A DNA stretch of 64,000 bases from Janthinobacterium sp. 1_2014MBL_MicDiv (GTDB lineage: Bacteria > Pseudomonadota > Gammaproteobacteria > Burkholderiales > Burkholderiaceae_D): assembly GCF_001865675.1 (NCBI RefSeq), contig NZ_CP011319.1, positions 1,178,001 through 1,242,000 of the forward strand, in the 5' to 3' direction. The first letter of the stretch is position 1. Every line of letters starts with the position of its first letter. The translations under genes and the position numbers were made by a program. The notes beneath the pieces are model-generated. The model searched no databases. It was not told where the DNA came from and was given only the letters and a program-made list of their open reading frames with translations. Below are positions 10,455 to 18,859 of the stretch, in pieces.

Positions 10455-10474
10455 GCTGATGTAAAACCCACTGG

Positions 10475-10503
10475 CCGGCCGGAGATGTTCCGGCCGGTTT
10501 TTT
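10475..10503 (+). terminator. Intrinsic terminator after eno
   Basis: CCGGCCGGA (10475-10483) and TCCGGCCGG (10489-10497) form a 9-bp stem with a 5-nt loop followed by TTTTTT. ftsB begins only 14 bp later, so ftsB must rely on read-through or a promoter overlapping the terminator. Confidence 0.9.
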
Positions 10504-10516
10504 AACTGAATGCCCC

Positions 10517-10840
10517 ATGCGCCTGATTACGCTCGCCCTGGCAGCCTTGCTGCTGTTGATCCAATTTCCCCTCTGGCTGGGCAAAGGCGGCTGGCTGCGT
10601 GTTGCCGACATGGAAGCCCAAGTGGCGGTGGCCAACAAGAAGAATATGGAATTGAAGGCGCGCAACGCCAAGCTCGAATCCGAAGTGCGCGACCTGAAGG
10701 ACGGCACGGGTGCGGTCGAGGAGCGTGCCCGCTATGAGCTGGGCATGGTCAAACAGAATGAGATTTTCGTGCAGATCGTGCGCAAGGGCCAGACCCCGCC
10801 ACTGCTGGAAACGCCGGTGGACGCTGCTGCGCCACACTAA
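10517..10840 (+). CDS. ftsB: Cell-division protein FtsB
   Basis: This 107-residue bitopic protein has a short cytoplasmic start, one transmembrane helix (about residues 4-21, LITLALAALLLLIQFPLWLG) and a periplasmic coiled coil (about 30-75, ending in the conserved EERARYELGMVK). That is the FtsB/DivIC layout; FtsB joins FtsL and FtsQ at the divisome. The eno-ftsB neighbourhood is standard in Beta- and Gammaproteobacteria. Confidence 0.95.
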   Translation: MRLITLALAALLLLIQFPLWLGKGGWLRVADMEAQVAVANKKNMELKARNAKLESEVRDLKDGTGAVEERARYELGMVKQNEIFVQIVRKGQTPPLLETPVDAAAPH

Positions 10841-10965
10841 GAACTACCACTTCCCCTTGCCAGCCTGGACCGATTGCCAGGCTGACATGTCACATCTTGA
10901 TGACGATCTTGTACTGCTGCACACGACTGGCCGCATGGCGCGGCGCTGTGGATACTGCTTGCTGA

Positions 10966-11058
10966 TCAGAAACGGGCTTTGCCGGTCGAGATCAGGTAAA
11001 AATGGATGCCGGTAACAACGATGGCTACGGCGATCAGTGCGGTTTCGAGAAACATCAT
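10966..11058 (-). CDS. Possible 30-residue single-pass membrane peptide
   Basis: A short reading frame encodes a peptide starting MMFLETALIAVAIVVTGIHF and ending in ISTGKARF: one hydrophobic helix (about residues 4-24) with a basic tail. This is the form of real small membrane proteins such as the KdpF or CydX types, but I cannot match it to either. The upstream site (CTGGAATT) is weak. It lies in the 334-bp gap between ftsB and the next minus-strand gene, just downstream of the hairpin at 11090-11178. It may be spurious. Confidence 0.35.
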   Translation of the reverse strand: MMFLETALIAVAIVVTGIHFYLISTGKARF

Positions 11059-11089
11059 AATAATTCCAGTAAGTTGTTAGATAGTCAGC

Positions 11090-11178
11090 TTAAAAAACGT
11101 TCGGGGCCAGGCGCCAGGCCGAAGACAGTACGAACGTACGGCAAGGCGCAGGCAACGCCGCCCTGAACGTTTTCTTAA
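11090..11178 (-). terminator. Long hairpin with inverted arms; terminator-like on the minus strand
   Basis: The outer arms are TTAAAAAACGTTCGGGG (11090-11106) and CCCTGAACGTTTTCTTAA (11161-11178); read on the minus strand the structure ends in TTTTTTAA. The stem overlaps the stop codon of the gene ending at 11175. Inside are GC-rich stretches and the small palindrome GTACGAACGTAC. It probably ends transcription of the 94-residue protein gene, and resembles the hairpin at 60254-60299. Confidence 0.6.
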
Positions 11179-11459
11179 CCGCGCGAGGCCAGGAAGCGCA
11201 GTTCGGCGGCCAGGTTCGGCATCAGGCGCTCATGGCGCGCCGCTTCCGAGTTCAGCAGGGCGAAATCGCGCTTGCTTGGGCGCACATAGCGCTCGTCGTC
11301 AGTGCTGGCCGCCGGGGTGCCGGTGGCGATGACTTCCTTCTGTGCCAGTTCGCTGTAAGGCTTGGAAGCGAGCAGGGCGCCCAGGAAGGCGCGCGTGGCG
11401 CGGCCCAGGTTGCTGAAATAGTTGTCGTCGTTGCTGTAAGTGTTGGTGAAAGTGGACAT
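11175..11459 (-). CDS. Conserved-looking small protein of unknown function
   Basis: A 94-residue soluble protein with no domain I recognise. The start is ATG 11459 with a very good GGAGGGCAT site; upstream in-frame ATGs have none. The N-terminus is rich in Asn, Asp, Ser and Thr (TNTYSNDDNYFSNLG), the middle is amphipathic (RATRAFLGALLA) and the C-terminus resembles a helical stretch (RHERLMPNLAAELRFLA). No signal peptide or membrane segment. It appears monocistronic, ending in the hairpin at 11090-11178. Confidence 0.65.
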   Translation of the reverse strand: MSTFTNTYSNDDNYFSNLGRATRAFLGALLASKPYSELAQKEVIATGTPAASTDDERYVRPSKRDFALLNSEAARHERLMPNLAAELRFLASRG

Positions 11460-11563
11460 ATGCCCTCCATGAATGGTCTGTTGTTGCATTGCACAATAAT
11501 GGAGTTGCCGATATATGTCTAATTCCAAATTCCAATTTCAGAAATTCAAGAAACGCATAATAA

Positions 11564-11586
11564 GGGCGTAGCCGCCGGCCACGCCC
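11564..11586 (-). terminator. Weak terminator after the phosphodiesterase gene
   Basis: GGGCGT and ACGCCC pair with an 11-nt loop, followed on the minus strand by TTATTATG. It lies 26 bp beyond the stop of the glycerophosphodiesterase gene. The stem is short and the T-run poor. Confidence 0.4.
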
Positions 11587-11611
11587 CGAAAAAGAATTTG
11601 TTACGAAATGT

Positions 11612-12754
11612 TTATCCGGCGGCCAGGCGTCCCAGGCCCGGGTCGTCGCTGAAAAAGCCGTCCAGTCCCGTCTCGATATAGCGCCGCATTTCCGCCACGG
11701 AACCGGCTTCGTTGCGCGCGTTTTCACCGTTGCCATCGCGGAAATCGGCCGCCAGGAAACGGTTTTCCGGACGGAAGGTCCACGTGTGCAGCAGCAGGCC
11801 CGCCTGGTGCGCATCGTCGACGATGGACGCGGCTTGTGCCAGGCGCTGGTCGGCGCCCAGCGGGATGACGCCCCGCGTGGGCGGCGCCACCACGTCCGCG
11901 TAGCCGGCGATCTCGCGCAGGCCGGCCGGCGTCGTCATTTGCCCGAATGTCAATTTTCCGCCGGCCTTGGCCACGTCCATCGGACGGATATCGCCGCCCA
12001 CCACCAGCTGCATCAGGCGCACGTTGGCGCGCCGTCCCAGCTTCTCGCGCAAGTACTTCAGATTGGCCACTTCGAAGGACTGGATCTCGATCGGCGCGCG
12101 GCGCGTGTACTCGTGCGCCAGCATGGTCGAGAGGAAACGGTCTTCCAGCGCCAGGCCCGCATCGCTGAAGTAGGTGGAACTTTTCAGCTCCGGCACGAGG
12201 CCGATGACGCGACCGCTGGCGGCAGATTGCGCTGCAACAAAATCGATGATTTCTTCCCAGGTCGGGATCTGGAATTGTCCATCGTACAAGGTGTTGCCTG
12301 TGCGCACTTTCGGCAGCCGTTCGATGGCGCGCAGGGTCTTCAGTTCGGCCAAGGTGAAATCATCGACGAACCAGCCCTCGTGCCATTCGCCGTCGACCAG
12401 CTTCTTGCCGCGCCGGCTGGCGAACTCGGGACGGCGCGCCACGTCGGTGGTGTCGATCAGGTTGCTTTCATGGCGCGCCACGAGGATGCCGTCGCGCGTG
12501 GCCACCAGGTCCGGCTCGACGTAGTCGGCGCCGTCGAGGATGGCTTTGGCGTACGAGGCCAGCGTGTGTTCGGGGCGCAGGGCGCTGGCGCCGCGGTGGG
12601 CGAAGACCAGCGGCCGCGCCGGCGGAGTGGCCAGCAGGCCGGCGGCAAAGCCGGGCGCGCTGGCCAGTGCCAGGCCGCCGACGGCCGCCTGCACGAAGCG
12701 GCGGCGCGAGAAATGCCGTTGCGCCAAGACAGGGGCGAGATGCGGCGCGCGCAT
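11612..12754 (-). CDS. glpQ: Secreted glycerophosphodiester phosphodiesterase
   Basis: The 380-residue protein carries a twin-arginine-type signal (SRRRFVQAAVGGLALA, residues about 16-31) and a GDPD TIM-barrel domain. Active-site motifs are visible: FAHRGASALRPEHTLAS (about 51-67), YVEPDLVATRDGILVARHE with the metal Glu/Asp and second His. Such enzymes hydrolyse glycerophosphodiesters to glycerol-3-phosphate and an alcohol in the periplasm. Its ATG overlaps the stop of the upstream TonB receptor (TGATG), so it is translationally coupled to it and shares the Pho-box promoter at 15220-15259. This points to phosphate scavenging from phospholipid-derived diesters. Confidence 0.92.
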   Translation of the reverse strand: MRAPHLAPVLAQRHFSRRRFVQAAVGGLALASAPGFAAGLLATPPARPLVFAHRGASALRPEHTLASYAKAILDGADYVEPDLVATRDGILVARHESNLIDTTDVARRPEFASRRGKKLVDGEWHEGWFVDDFTLAELKTLRAIERLPKVRTGNTLYDGQFQIPTWEEIIDFVAAQSAASGRVIGLVPELKSSTYFSDAGLALEDRFLSTMLAHEYTRRAPIEIQSFEVANLKYLREKLGRRANVRLMQLVVGGDIRPMDVAKAGGKLTFGQMTTPAGLREIAGYADVVAPPTRGVIPLGADQRLAQAASIVDDAHQAGLLLHTWTFRPENRFLAADFRDGNGENARNEAGSVAEMRRYIETGLDGFFSDDPGLGRLAAG

Positions 12755-15165
12755 CAGAAGTCCGCCGTCAAGGTCAGGAAACCCTGGCGCGGCGCGATGG
12801 GGAAGGTGTTATAGGTCTTGTCGGCCGCGCCCACCACCACGTTCAGCGAGCCTTTGCGGTTGGCCAGGTTGCTGACGTTGACGCGCCAGCGCGGGTTCTT
12901 CAGCCAGCCGGCCATGGCCGGCAGCTTGCCCGACACGCCCAGGCCCATCAGGAAATAGCTGGGCACGGACAAATCGTTCGTGTACGTCGCATAGCGCTTG
13001 CCCACATAGTCTCCCGTCAGCTGCACTTCGATATCGCCAAACGTGGCCGAGGCAACAAATTTGTTCAGCCACTCGGGCGAGCCCGGCACGTTCTTGCCCG
13101 CCGTCAAGACCAACGCGGCGCCATTGCTGTAATTGTCCGCGTACTGTGAACGGTTGTACGACAGGGCATTGTAGAAGGAAAAATTGTTGCCGAAGTGCAC
13201 AGTACCGGCGATGTCGATGCCGTCCGTGCGCACGCTGCCCACGTTGGCCAGCACGGGGTTGCCGCCAATGATGGAGGAAATCACGGGCGTCGGGCTGATC
13301 TGCAGCAAGCGGTTGCTGAAATCGACGTGGTACACATTGACTTGCCCATCGATGGCCGTGATGGCGCCCAGGTTCATGGGGTGGCTGCCGCGCACGCCCA
13401 CTTCATAGGTGAGGGCCGTTTCCGGCTTGGCGTCGCGCTTGAACAGGTCGAAGGCGGCCTGGTTCGACAAGCTCCACGGCGACGCGCCGCCGCCGCCGTA
13501 GGTGACGAACTGGCGCATGTTTTTCTGGATGTTGAAGTACAGCTGGTCTTGCGGCGTGAAGTCCCAGCGCGCGCCCACTTGCGGCAGGAACCATTTTTTC
13601 GTCGCGATGGAGCCGACGGGCAGGGCCGTCGAACCGCCGGCAATGGCGCCCTTGGCCGGCTGCACGGGGAACTGGCCATCGGCAAACTGCAGGCTGGACT
13701 TGAAGCCGGCCTGCAGCGCGATATCGGGGCGGATGCGCCATTCATCCTGCAAGTGCAGCTGCACCACCTTGTTGTCGATCTCGCTGCCGTACTGCGTGAT
13801 CAAAGGATTGCTGGGGCGGTCGTACGGCGAGGTCGGGTGGTTGACGTCCAGCGCATACCAGCGGCGGTAGGCGGACGAGCGGTTCTGTTCCAGCCACAGG
13901 CCCGCTTCGAGCTGGTGGTTGCCGATTTCCTTGCGCAGCGTGGAAATGAAGCCGCCGCGCTTGATGTCGTATTCCGTCGTGCGCACGGCGTAGCCCGAGT
14001 TGCCGAAGACTTCCTTCAGGTTCTGCTTCGGGTAGTAGACGCTGAACAGGCCCGGCAAGCCGGCCACGCCGATGGGGCCGGCCACCACGCCGGCGCCGTC
14101 ATCCTTGTGGTAATACACCTGGTTCGACCAGGTCGTGCCCTCCGACAGGTTGGCGTCGAACTTGGCGTAGGCCAGGTAGTCGGTGCGCTGCGCATCGCTG
14201 TAGTAGTTGCGGTAATTGTTGCCATCGGCGGCAGGCGTGGCGCCCGTCGGCGACAGGTAATTGAGGGCCGCCTTGAAGTCGGGATACAGGAAGGGGCGCG
14301 TGTATGGCGCGCTCGTCTCGCCCTTCACGTGCACGGTGCTGTCCTCGTTCGGCTCGATCTTGTCCGAGTAATTGAAGAACAGGGTCAGCTTGCCCGCCTC
14401 GCTGCGGTTGACGTATTTGGCGTTGAACTGGTCGCCGCCCTGGCGCGCATCGAAGTCCCAGGCGCGCGCTTCATGGTGCAGGATGGAAAAATAGGCGCTG
14501 CTGCCGTCGCCAAAGGCACCCGTGTCGTAGCGGGCAAACGTGCGCGAGGTGCGGTGGCTGCCCACGGTTTGCTGCACGCTGGCGCCCTGCGCGGCCAGCG
14601 GGTCGCTGGAATAGGTTTCGATGGTGCCGCCCAGGTTGCTGGTCGAGGCCGTGGCCAGGTCGCCGGCGCCCGAGGACAGCACGACGCTGCGCACGTTTTC
14701 GCTGATCACGGCGCGTTGCGGCGACAGGCCGTTGTAGTTGCCGTACTGCTGGTCGCCCAGCGGCACGCCATCCATGGTGTAGCCCAGTTGCTGGCCGGAA
14801 AAGCCGTGCACGAACAGCGACAGATTTTGCTCGTTGTTGCCCCATGGATCGGCCGTCTGGAAGCTGACGCCGGGCAGGGTTTGCAGGGCTTTCAGGGGAT
14901 TCGTGCCGGGCAGGATTTTCTGGATTTCATTCTTGCTCAGGGCGACGGAAGAACGCGTCTTGCGCGAGGAAATCTCCACGGTGGCCATAGGCGCATTGTC
15001 GTCGGCAGCCGGGGCAGCAGCAGCCATGTCGGTGGCGGCCGAGGCCACAGCGGCGGCCACGGCCGTTTGCGCCAGCGCCGGCAAGGAGAGGCCCGCGGCG
15101 CAGGCGCCCAGCAAAACGTGGAAGGAATGGCGGCGCAGGGCCAGCGTCAAGTGGGTATTCATCAT
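12754..15165 (-). CDS. TonB-dependent receptor coupled to GlpQ, Pho-regulated
   Basis: The 803-residue receptor has a signal peptide ending near LPALAQ, an Ala-rich linker, a TonB-box-like stretch (MATVEISSRKT), a plug domain with LKALQTLPGVSFQTADPWG and LGYTMDGVPLGDQQYG, and a barrel ending in FLTLTADF. The ligand is not evident from the receptor alone. Overlap with glpQ (1 bp) and the PhoB box upstream suggest uptake of phosphorylated organic compounds such as glycerophosphodiesters. No ExbBD/TonB genes are adjacent, so it must use a TonB encoded elsewhere, possibly the one at 3571. Confidence 0.9.
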   Translation of the reverse strand: MMNTHLTLALRRHSFHVLLGACAAGLSLPALAQTAVAAAVASAATDMAAAAPAADDNAPMATVEISSRKTRSSVALSKNEIQKILPGTNPLKALQTLPGVSFQTADPWGNNEQNLSLFVHGFSGQQLGYTMDGVPLGDQQYGNYNGLSPQRAVISENVRSVVLSSGAGDLATASTSNLGGTIETYSSDPLAAQGASVQQTVGSHRTSRTFARYDTGAFGDGSSAYFSILHHEARAWDFDARQGGDQFNAKYVNRSEAGKLTLFFNYSDKIEPNEDSTVHVKGETSAPYTRPFLYPDFKAALNYLSPTGATPAADGNNYRNYYSDAQRTDYLAYAKFDANLSEGTTWSNQVYYHKDDGAGVVAGPIGVAGLPGLFSVYYPKQNLKEVFGNSGYAVRTTEYDIKRGGFISTLRKEIGNHQLEAGLWLEQNRSSAYRRWYALDVNHPTSPYDRPSNPLITQYGSEIDNKVVQLHLQDEWRIRPDIALQAGFKSSLQFADGQFPVQPAKGAIAGGSTALPVGSIATKKWFLPQVGARWDFTPQDQLYFNIQKNMRQFVTYGGGGASPWSLSNQAAFDLFKRDAKPETALTYEVGVRGSHPMNLGAITAIDGQVNVYHVDFSNRLLQISPTPVISSIIGGNPVLANVGSVRTDGIDIAGTVHFGNNFSFYNALSYNRSQYADNYSNGAALVLTAGKNVPGSPEWLNKFVASATFGDIEVQLTGDYVGKRYATYTNDLSVPSYFLMGLGVSGKLPAMAGWLKNPRWRVNVSNLANRKGSLNVVVGAADKTYNTFPIAPRQGFLTLTADF

Positions 15166-15219
15166 CAGCCTGTGGAAAGTATTGGAAGTAATACAAGCTG
15201 CGCAGCGTAACGGCGGCGC

Positions 15220-15259
15220 GTGACGGGCTGATGACGAACTGATGACGGGACGATGACAG
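15220..15259 (-). promoter_or_regulatory. PhoB box of four 11-bp-spaced repeats
   Basis: Read on the minus strand, the heptamers CTGTCAT, CCGTCAT, TCGTCAT and CCGTCAC follow one another at exactly 11 bp. On the plus strand they start at 15253, 15242, 15231 and 15220. This is the PhoB pattern (CTGTCAT-N4 repeated), here as two tandem Pho boxes. The last repeat is 54 bp before the receptor ATG. A poor -10 candidate TACGCT lies about 10 bp downstream of the box, where PhoB-dependent promoters normally have it. Confidence 0.8.
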
Positions 15260-15318
15260 CAGAAACAATTGCGCCGCCTCAGGGGCGGCGCGGCAGATGC
15301 ATTGCGAAAGTGTAATGA

Positions 15319-16299
15319 TCAGTTGATGCTGGCGGCGGGCGGGATGAGAACCTCGGCCGGCGCATCCGTGACGAACAGCTGCGCGCAATCGACCTTGTCG
15401 AACTCATAGTGCTGGCCGCAGAAATCGCAGTTCACACCCACTTGGCCCACTTCTTCCAGCGTGCTGTTGACTTCTTCCTCGCCCAGCATCTTGAGCATAT
15501 TGCCGACTTTTTCGCGCGTGCAGCTGCAATGGAAGCTCGGGTGCAGGGGATCGAAGACGCGGATGGTTTCTTCCCAGAACAAGCGCTGCATCAGGGTGTC
15601 GATGTCGGTCGAGAGGATTTCCGCCTCTTTCAGGGTCGAGGCCAGCATCACGGCGCGGTTCCACGTGTCGAGCGCGTCTTCTTCCGAGACGGGTGTCGCT
15701 TCGGCCTTGCCGCCATGGTGGGGCAGCTTTTGCAGCAGCAGGCCGCGCGAGACGCTGTCGTCCGTGGCCAGCCACAGGCGCGTGTCGAGCTGTTCCGAGC
15801 GCAACATGTAGTTTTCGATCACGGTCGCCATGTCGTCGCCGTCCAGCGGCACGATGCCCTGGTACGGCTGCTGGCCCGGCACCTTGTCGGCCGGGTCCAG
15901 GGTGATGATGAAGCGGCCCTTGCCCGTGGCGTTGAGCAATTGCGGCACGGTGGCGACGTCGGCGATGACGGCGTCCGGGTCCAGCTTGGCCGTGGCGCGC
16001 AAGCGCAGGTCCGAATCGCACTCGACCACCATCAGGCGCACGGGACCGTCGCCATGGATCTGCATGATGATGGAGCCGTTGAATTTCAGGTTGGCCGACA
16101 GCAGGGCGGCGGCGGCCACCATTTCGCCCAGCACTTTTTTCACGGCCGTCGGGTAGGCGTGGCGCGACACCACTTCCTGCCAGGTGCCGGACACGTCGAT
16201 GAACTGGCCGCGCACGGCGGCGTTGTCGAAAATAAACTTTTGCAGGGTGTCCTGGCCGGTGGGGATAGCGCTGACGGCGCCCGTGGTTTCAGTCGTCAT
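15319..16299 (-). CDS. hslO: Hsp33 redox-regulated chaperone
   Basis: The 326-residue protein is Hsp33, a holdase activated by oxidation and unfolding. The C-terminal zinc switch is intact: CSC in SFHCSCTREKVGNML and CDFC in VNCDFCGQHYEFD. ATG 16299 is preferred because the conserved N-terminal region starts soon after, while the longer reading from 16353 overlaps the upstream gene. It follows the gamma carbonic anhydrase gene after 4 bp and is probably co-transcribed with it. The protein is about 30 residues longer than E. coli Hsp33 (292). Confidence 0.95.
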   Translation of the reverse strand: MTTETTGAVSAIPTGQDTLQKFIFDNAAVRGQFIDVSGTWQEVVSRHAYPTAVKKVLGEMVAAAALLSANLKFNGSIIMQIHGDGPVRLMVVECDSDLRLRATAKLDPDAVIADVATVPQLLNATGKGRFIITLDPADKVPGQQPYQGIVPLDGDDMATVIENYMLRSEQLDTRLWLATDDSVSRGLLLQKLPHHGGKAEATPVSEEDALDTWNRAVMLASTLKEAEILSTDIDTLMQRLFWEETIRVFDPLHPSFHCSCTREKVGNMLKMLGEEEVNSTLEEVGQVGVNCDFCGQHYEFDKVDCAQLFVTDAPAEVLIPPAASIN

Positions 16300-16303
16300 T
16301 CTT

Positions 16304-16828
16304 TTATCCAATCTTCTTGAGTTGCGTATTAAATAGCTGGCCGCGTTGCACATAGTTCACGGCGTTGCCTTGTAGTCTGGTGATATCGTCTGCCGTCAGG
16401 GGCCGCACGGCTTTCGCCGGTGAGCCGATGATCAGCATATTGTCGGGAAATTCCTTGCCTTCCGTGACCAGGGCGCCCGCGCCGACCAGGCATCCCTTGC
16501 CGATCTTCGCGCCGTTCAGGATCACGGCCTGGATGCCGATCAGGGCGCCATCGCCAATCGTGCATCCATGCAACATTGCCTGGTGGCCGATGGTCACGTT
16601 CGATCCGATGTCGAGCGGGTAACCGGGGTCCGTGTGCAGCACGGCGCCTTCCTGCACATTGCTGTTGGTGCCCACGGTGATGCGTTCATTGTCGCCGCGG
16701 ATGGTGGCGCCGAACCATACGGAGGTATTCGCTTCCAGCGTCACCTTGCCGATCACGTTGGCCGTGTCGGCGACAAAAGCGGAAGCATCAATCTGCGGCG
16801 CATCGGCGCCCAATTGGTAGAGTGTCAT
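16304..16828 (-). CDS. Gamma-class carbonic anhydrase-like hexapeptide-repeat protein
   Basis: The 174-residue protein is a left-handed beta helix of the gamma carbonic anhydrase/YrdA family, with hexapeptide repeats from about residue 15 to 140. Metal-ligand histidines are seen in VQEGAVLHTD, VTIGHQAMLHGC. Members are zinc or iron proteins, some with carbonic anhydrase activity, many without demonstrated function. It is the first gene of a two-gene operon with hslO. Confidence 0.88.
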   Translation of the reverse strand: MTLYQLGADAPQIDASAFVADTANVIGKVTLEANTSVWFGATIRGDNERITVGTNSNVQEGAVLHTDPGYPLDIGSNVTIGHQAMLHGCTIGDGALIGIQAVILNGAKIGKGCLVGAGALVTEGKEFPDNMLIIGSPAKAVRPLTADDITRLQGNAVNYVQRGQLFNTQLKKIG

Positions 16829-16957
16829 CGTTAGCCCGTGGCGGTGTGGAAGCGCCGGGCATGGCCGGACGCTGGAATGTACGCTATTTTACGCTGTTGC
16901 GAGGCAAGTCTTCACGGTCGCGCCCAAGCAGTGGCCGACGCGGCTCCGCCGATCCGC

Positions 16958-16963
16958 TATAAT
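16958..16963 (+). promoter_or_regulatory. -10 element ahead of the alpha/beta hydrolase gene
   Basis: A consensus TATAAT lies 85 bp before the hydrolase ATG. No good -35 is seen. Nearby GTACTTTTATACGTAC (16976-16991) is an imperfect inverted repeat. The 220-bp divergent gap 16829-17048 holds no other gene. Confidence 0.45.
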
Positions 16964-17048
16964 TATCGAACGGTCGTACTTTTATACGTACAATATCTAC
17001 AGACACACCATGTGGCGCCATCCGCGCTACTTTCAAGGCAGGCATCCG

Positions 17049-17933
17049 ATGAAACCCATGAAACTTTCCCGTTCCGAATTCATCAACATCCGCGGCGCGC
17101 GCACGCATGTGCGCCACTGGGGCCGCGAAGGCGCGCCCATTCTCTTCATGGTGCATGGCTGGATGGACGTGGCCGCCTCATTCCAGTTCGTCGTCGACGA
17201 GCTGGCGGGCGACTGGCACGTGATCGCGCCCGACTGGCGCGGCTTCGGCCTCAGCGACTACACGCAGTCCGATACCTACTGGTTCCCCGATTACCTGGCC
17301 GACCTGGACGCCATGCTGCTCCATTATTCGCCGGACGCGCCCGTCAAGCTGCTGGGCCACAGCATGGGCGCCAATGTGGCCGGCCTGTACGCGGGCGTGC
17401 GGCCCGAGCGCATCAGCCGTTTCATCAACCTGGAAGGCTTCGGCATGATGGCGACGAAGCCGGAGCAGGCGCCGGGACGCTACGCCAAGTGGCTCGACGA
17501 ATTGCGCGAGCCGCCCGTGATGCGCAGCTATCCGACGCAGAAGGCCGTGGCCGAGCGCCTGCAAAAGACCAATCCGCGCCTGCCGGATGCGCGCGCGGCT
17601 TTTCTCGCCGAGCACTGGTCGGCGCGCAACGAGGCGGGCGAGTGGGACATCCTCGGCGACCCGCTGCACAAGCGCGTCAATCCCATCCTGTACCAGGTGG
17701 AAGAGGTGATGGCGTGCTGGCGCCGCATCACGGCGCCCGTGCTGTGGGTGGAGGCCGACGACACCAATATGTGGCAATGGATGGGCCCCAAGGAGGAGGC
17801 GCGCATCGAAATCGACCGTCGTTTGGCCTGTATCAAGGATGTGCGCTGTGAAATGCTCAACGATGCGGGCCACATGCTGCATCATGACCAGCCGGCCGCC
17901 CTGGCGCGCCTGGTGGAGGCGTTCCTGGCCTGA
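17049..17933 (+). CDS. Alpha/beta hydrolase
   Basis: The 294-residue protein has the alpha/beta-hydrolase fold: oxyanion region FMVHGWMDVAASF, DWRGFGLSD, nucleophile elbow GHSMGAN (Ser), acid in the LWVEADD region and the C-terminal catalytic His in NDAGHMLHHDQP. Substrate is unknown; relatives include esterases, epoxide hydrolases and haloalkane dehalogenases. ATG 17049 follows AAGGCAGG at 17034-17041; an upstream ATG at 17010 would add 13 residues. It is monocistronic or leads into the PHP gene 88 bp downstream. Confidence 0.88.
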   Translation: MKPMKLSRSEFINIRGARTHVRHWGREGAPILFMVHGWMDVAASFQFVVDELAGDWHVIAPDWRGFGLSDYTQSDTYWFPDYLADLDAMLLHYSPDAPVKLLGHSMGANVAGLYAGVRPERISRFINLEGFGMMATKPEQAPGRYAKWLDELREPPVMRSYPTQKAVAERLQKTNPRLPDARAAFLAEHWSARNEAGEWDILGDPLHKRVNPILYQVEEVMACWRRITAPVLWVEADDTNMWQWMGPKEEARIEIDRRLACIKDVRCEMLNDAGHMLHHDQPAALARLVEAFLA

Positions 17934-18021
17934 TGTGGCGGGAACGCTGCTTCTGCTTTTGACAAGCAGCGTACAATGAAAACTTCTTTCATGTTGAGCC
18001 CGTGCAGGGTATTGTTTTCGT

Positions 18022-18855
18022 ATGCTTAAAGTCGACCTGCATTGTCATTCGAATATCTCCGACGGCGTGCTGGCGCCCGCCGCCGTGGCCGCGCACGCAC
18101 GCAAGGCCGGCGTCGATGTGTGGGCGCTGACCGACCACGATGAAGTGTCCGGCATCGCCGCCGCGCGCACGGCCGCGCTGGACCTGGGCATGCGCTTCGT
18201 GGCCGGCGTGGAAATTTCCATCACCTGGGCCGGCGAAACCGTGCATATCGTCGGCTTGCAGGTCGATGAAAACAATCGGGCCCTCGTGCAGGGCTTGCAC
18301 CAGACGCGCTCGGGGCGCGATGCGCGCGGCCGCGAGATCGCCCGCCAGCTGGACCTGGCCGGCATTCCCGACGCCTACGAGGGCGCGCTGAAATTCGTCG
18401 GCAACCCGGACCTGATGTCGCGCACGCACTTTGCCCGCTACATCGTGGAAACGGGGAAATGCGCGAATATCCCCGACGTGTTCAAGAAATACCTGTCGGA
18501 AGGCAAGCCCGGTTATGTCGAGCACCGCTGGGCCACCCTGGCCGAAGCGGTGGGCTGGATACGCGGCGCGGGCGGCGTGGCCGTCATCGCCCATCCGGGC
18601 CGCTACCGTTTCAGCTACATGGCGCAAGGCGTGCTGTTCGATGAATTCAAGCAACTGGGCGGCGTGGCCATCGAAGTCGTCACGGGCAGCCACAGTCCGG
18701 ACCAGTATCCGGAATACGCGCGCCTGGCCAACGATTACGGCTTCCTCGCCTCGCGCGGCACGGACTTCCATGCGCCGGGCGAGTCGCGCGTGGACTTTGC
18801 CATGCTGCCGCCGTTGCCTGCCAATGTCACACCCATCTGGCACGACTGGTTTTAG
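18022..18855 (+). CDS. PHP-domain 3',5'-nucleoside bisphosphate phosphatase / RNase AM
   Basis: The 277-residue protein has a PHP fold with the metal motifs DLHCHSNISDG (residues 5-15), LTDHDEVSG (about 37-45), the Glu in VAGVEIS and late HP and TDFHAPGE motifs. This matches the YciV/TrpH (RnaAM) family, which removes 3' phosphates from nucleotide 3',5'-bisphosphates and trims RNA 5' ends. In E. coli the same gene neighbours yciO; here a YciO-like gene lies 1.1 kb downstream after htpX, which supports the assignment. Confidence 0.9.
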   Translation: MLKVDLHCHSNISDGVLAPAAVAAHARKAGVDVWALTDHDEVSGIAAARTAALDLGMRFVAGVEISITWAGETVHIVGLQVDENNRALVQGLHQTRSGRDARGREIARQLDLAGIPDAYEGALKFVGNPDLMSRTHFARYIVETGKCANIPDVFKKYLSEGKPGYVEHRWATLAEAVGWIRGAGGVAVIAHPGRYRFSYMAQGVLFDEFKQLGGVAIEVVTGSHSPDQYPEYARLANDYGFLASRGTDFHAPGESRVDFAMLPPLPANVTPIWHDWF

Positions 18856-18859
18856 TTTG

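Noticed and set aside
10861..10890. Inverted repeat CAGCCTGG/CCAGGCTG after ftsB as a terminator
   Set aside because: The stem is real but has no T-run, so I did not list it as a terminator.
13195..15210. Long plus-strand open frame opposite the GlpQ-linked TonB receptor
   Set aside because: Shadow of the receptor's codon bias; composition is Arg/Ala/Gly/His-rich and no motif is present.
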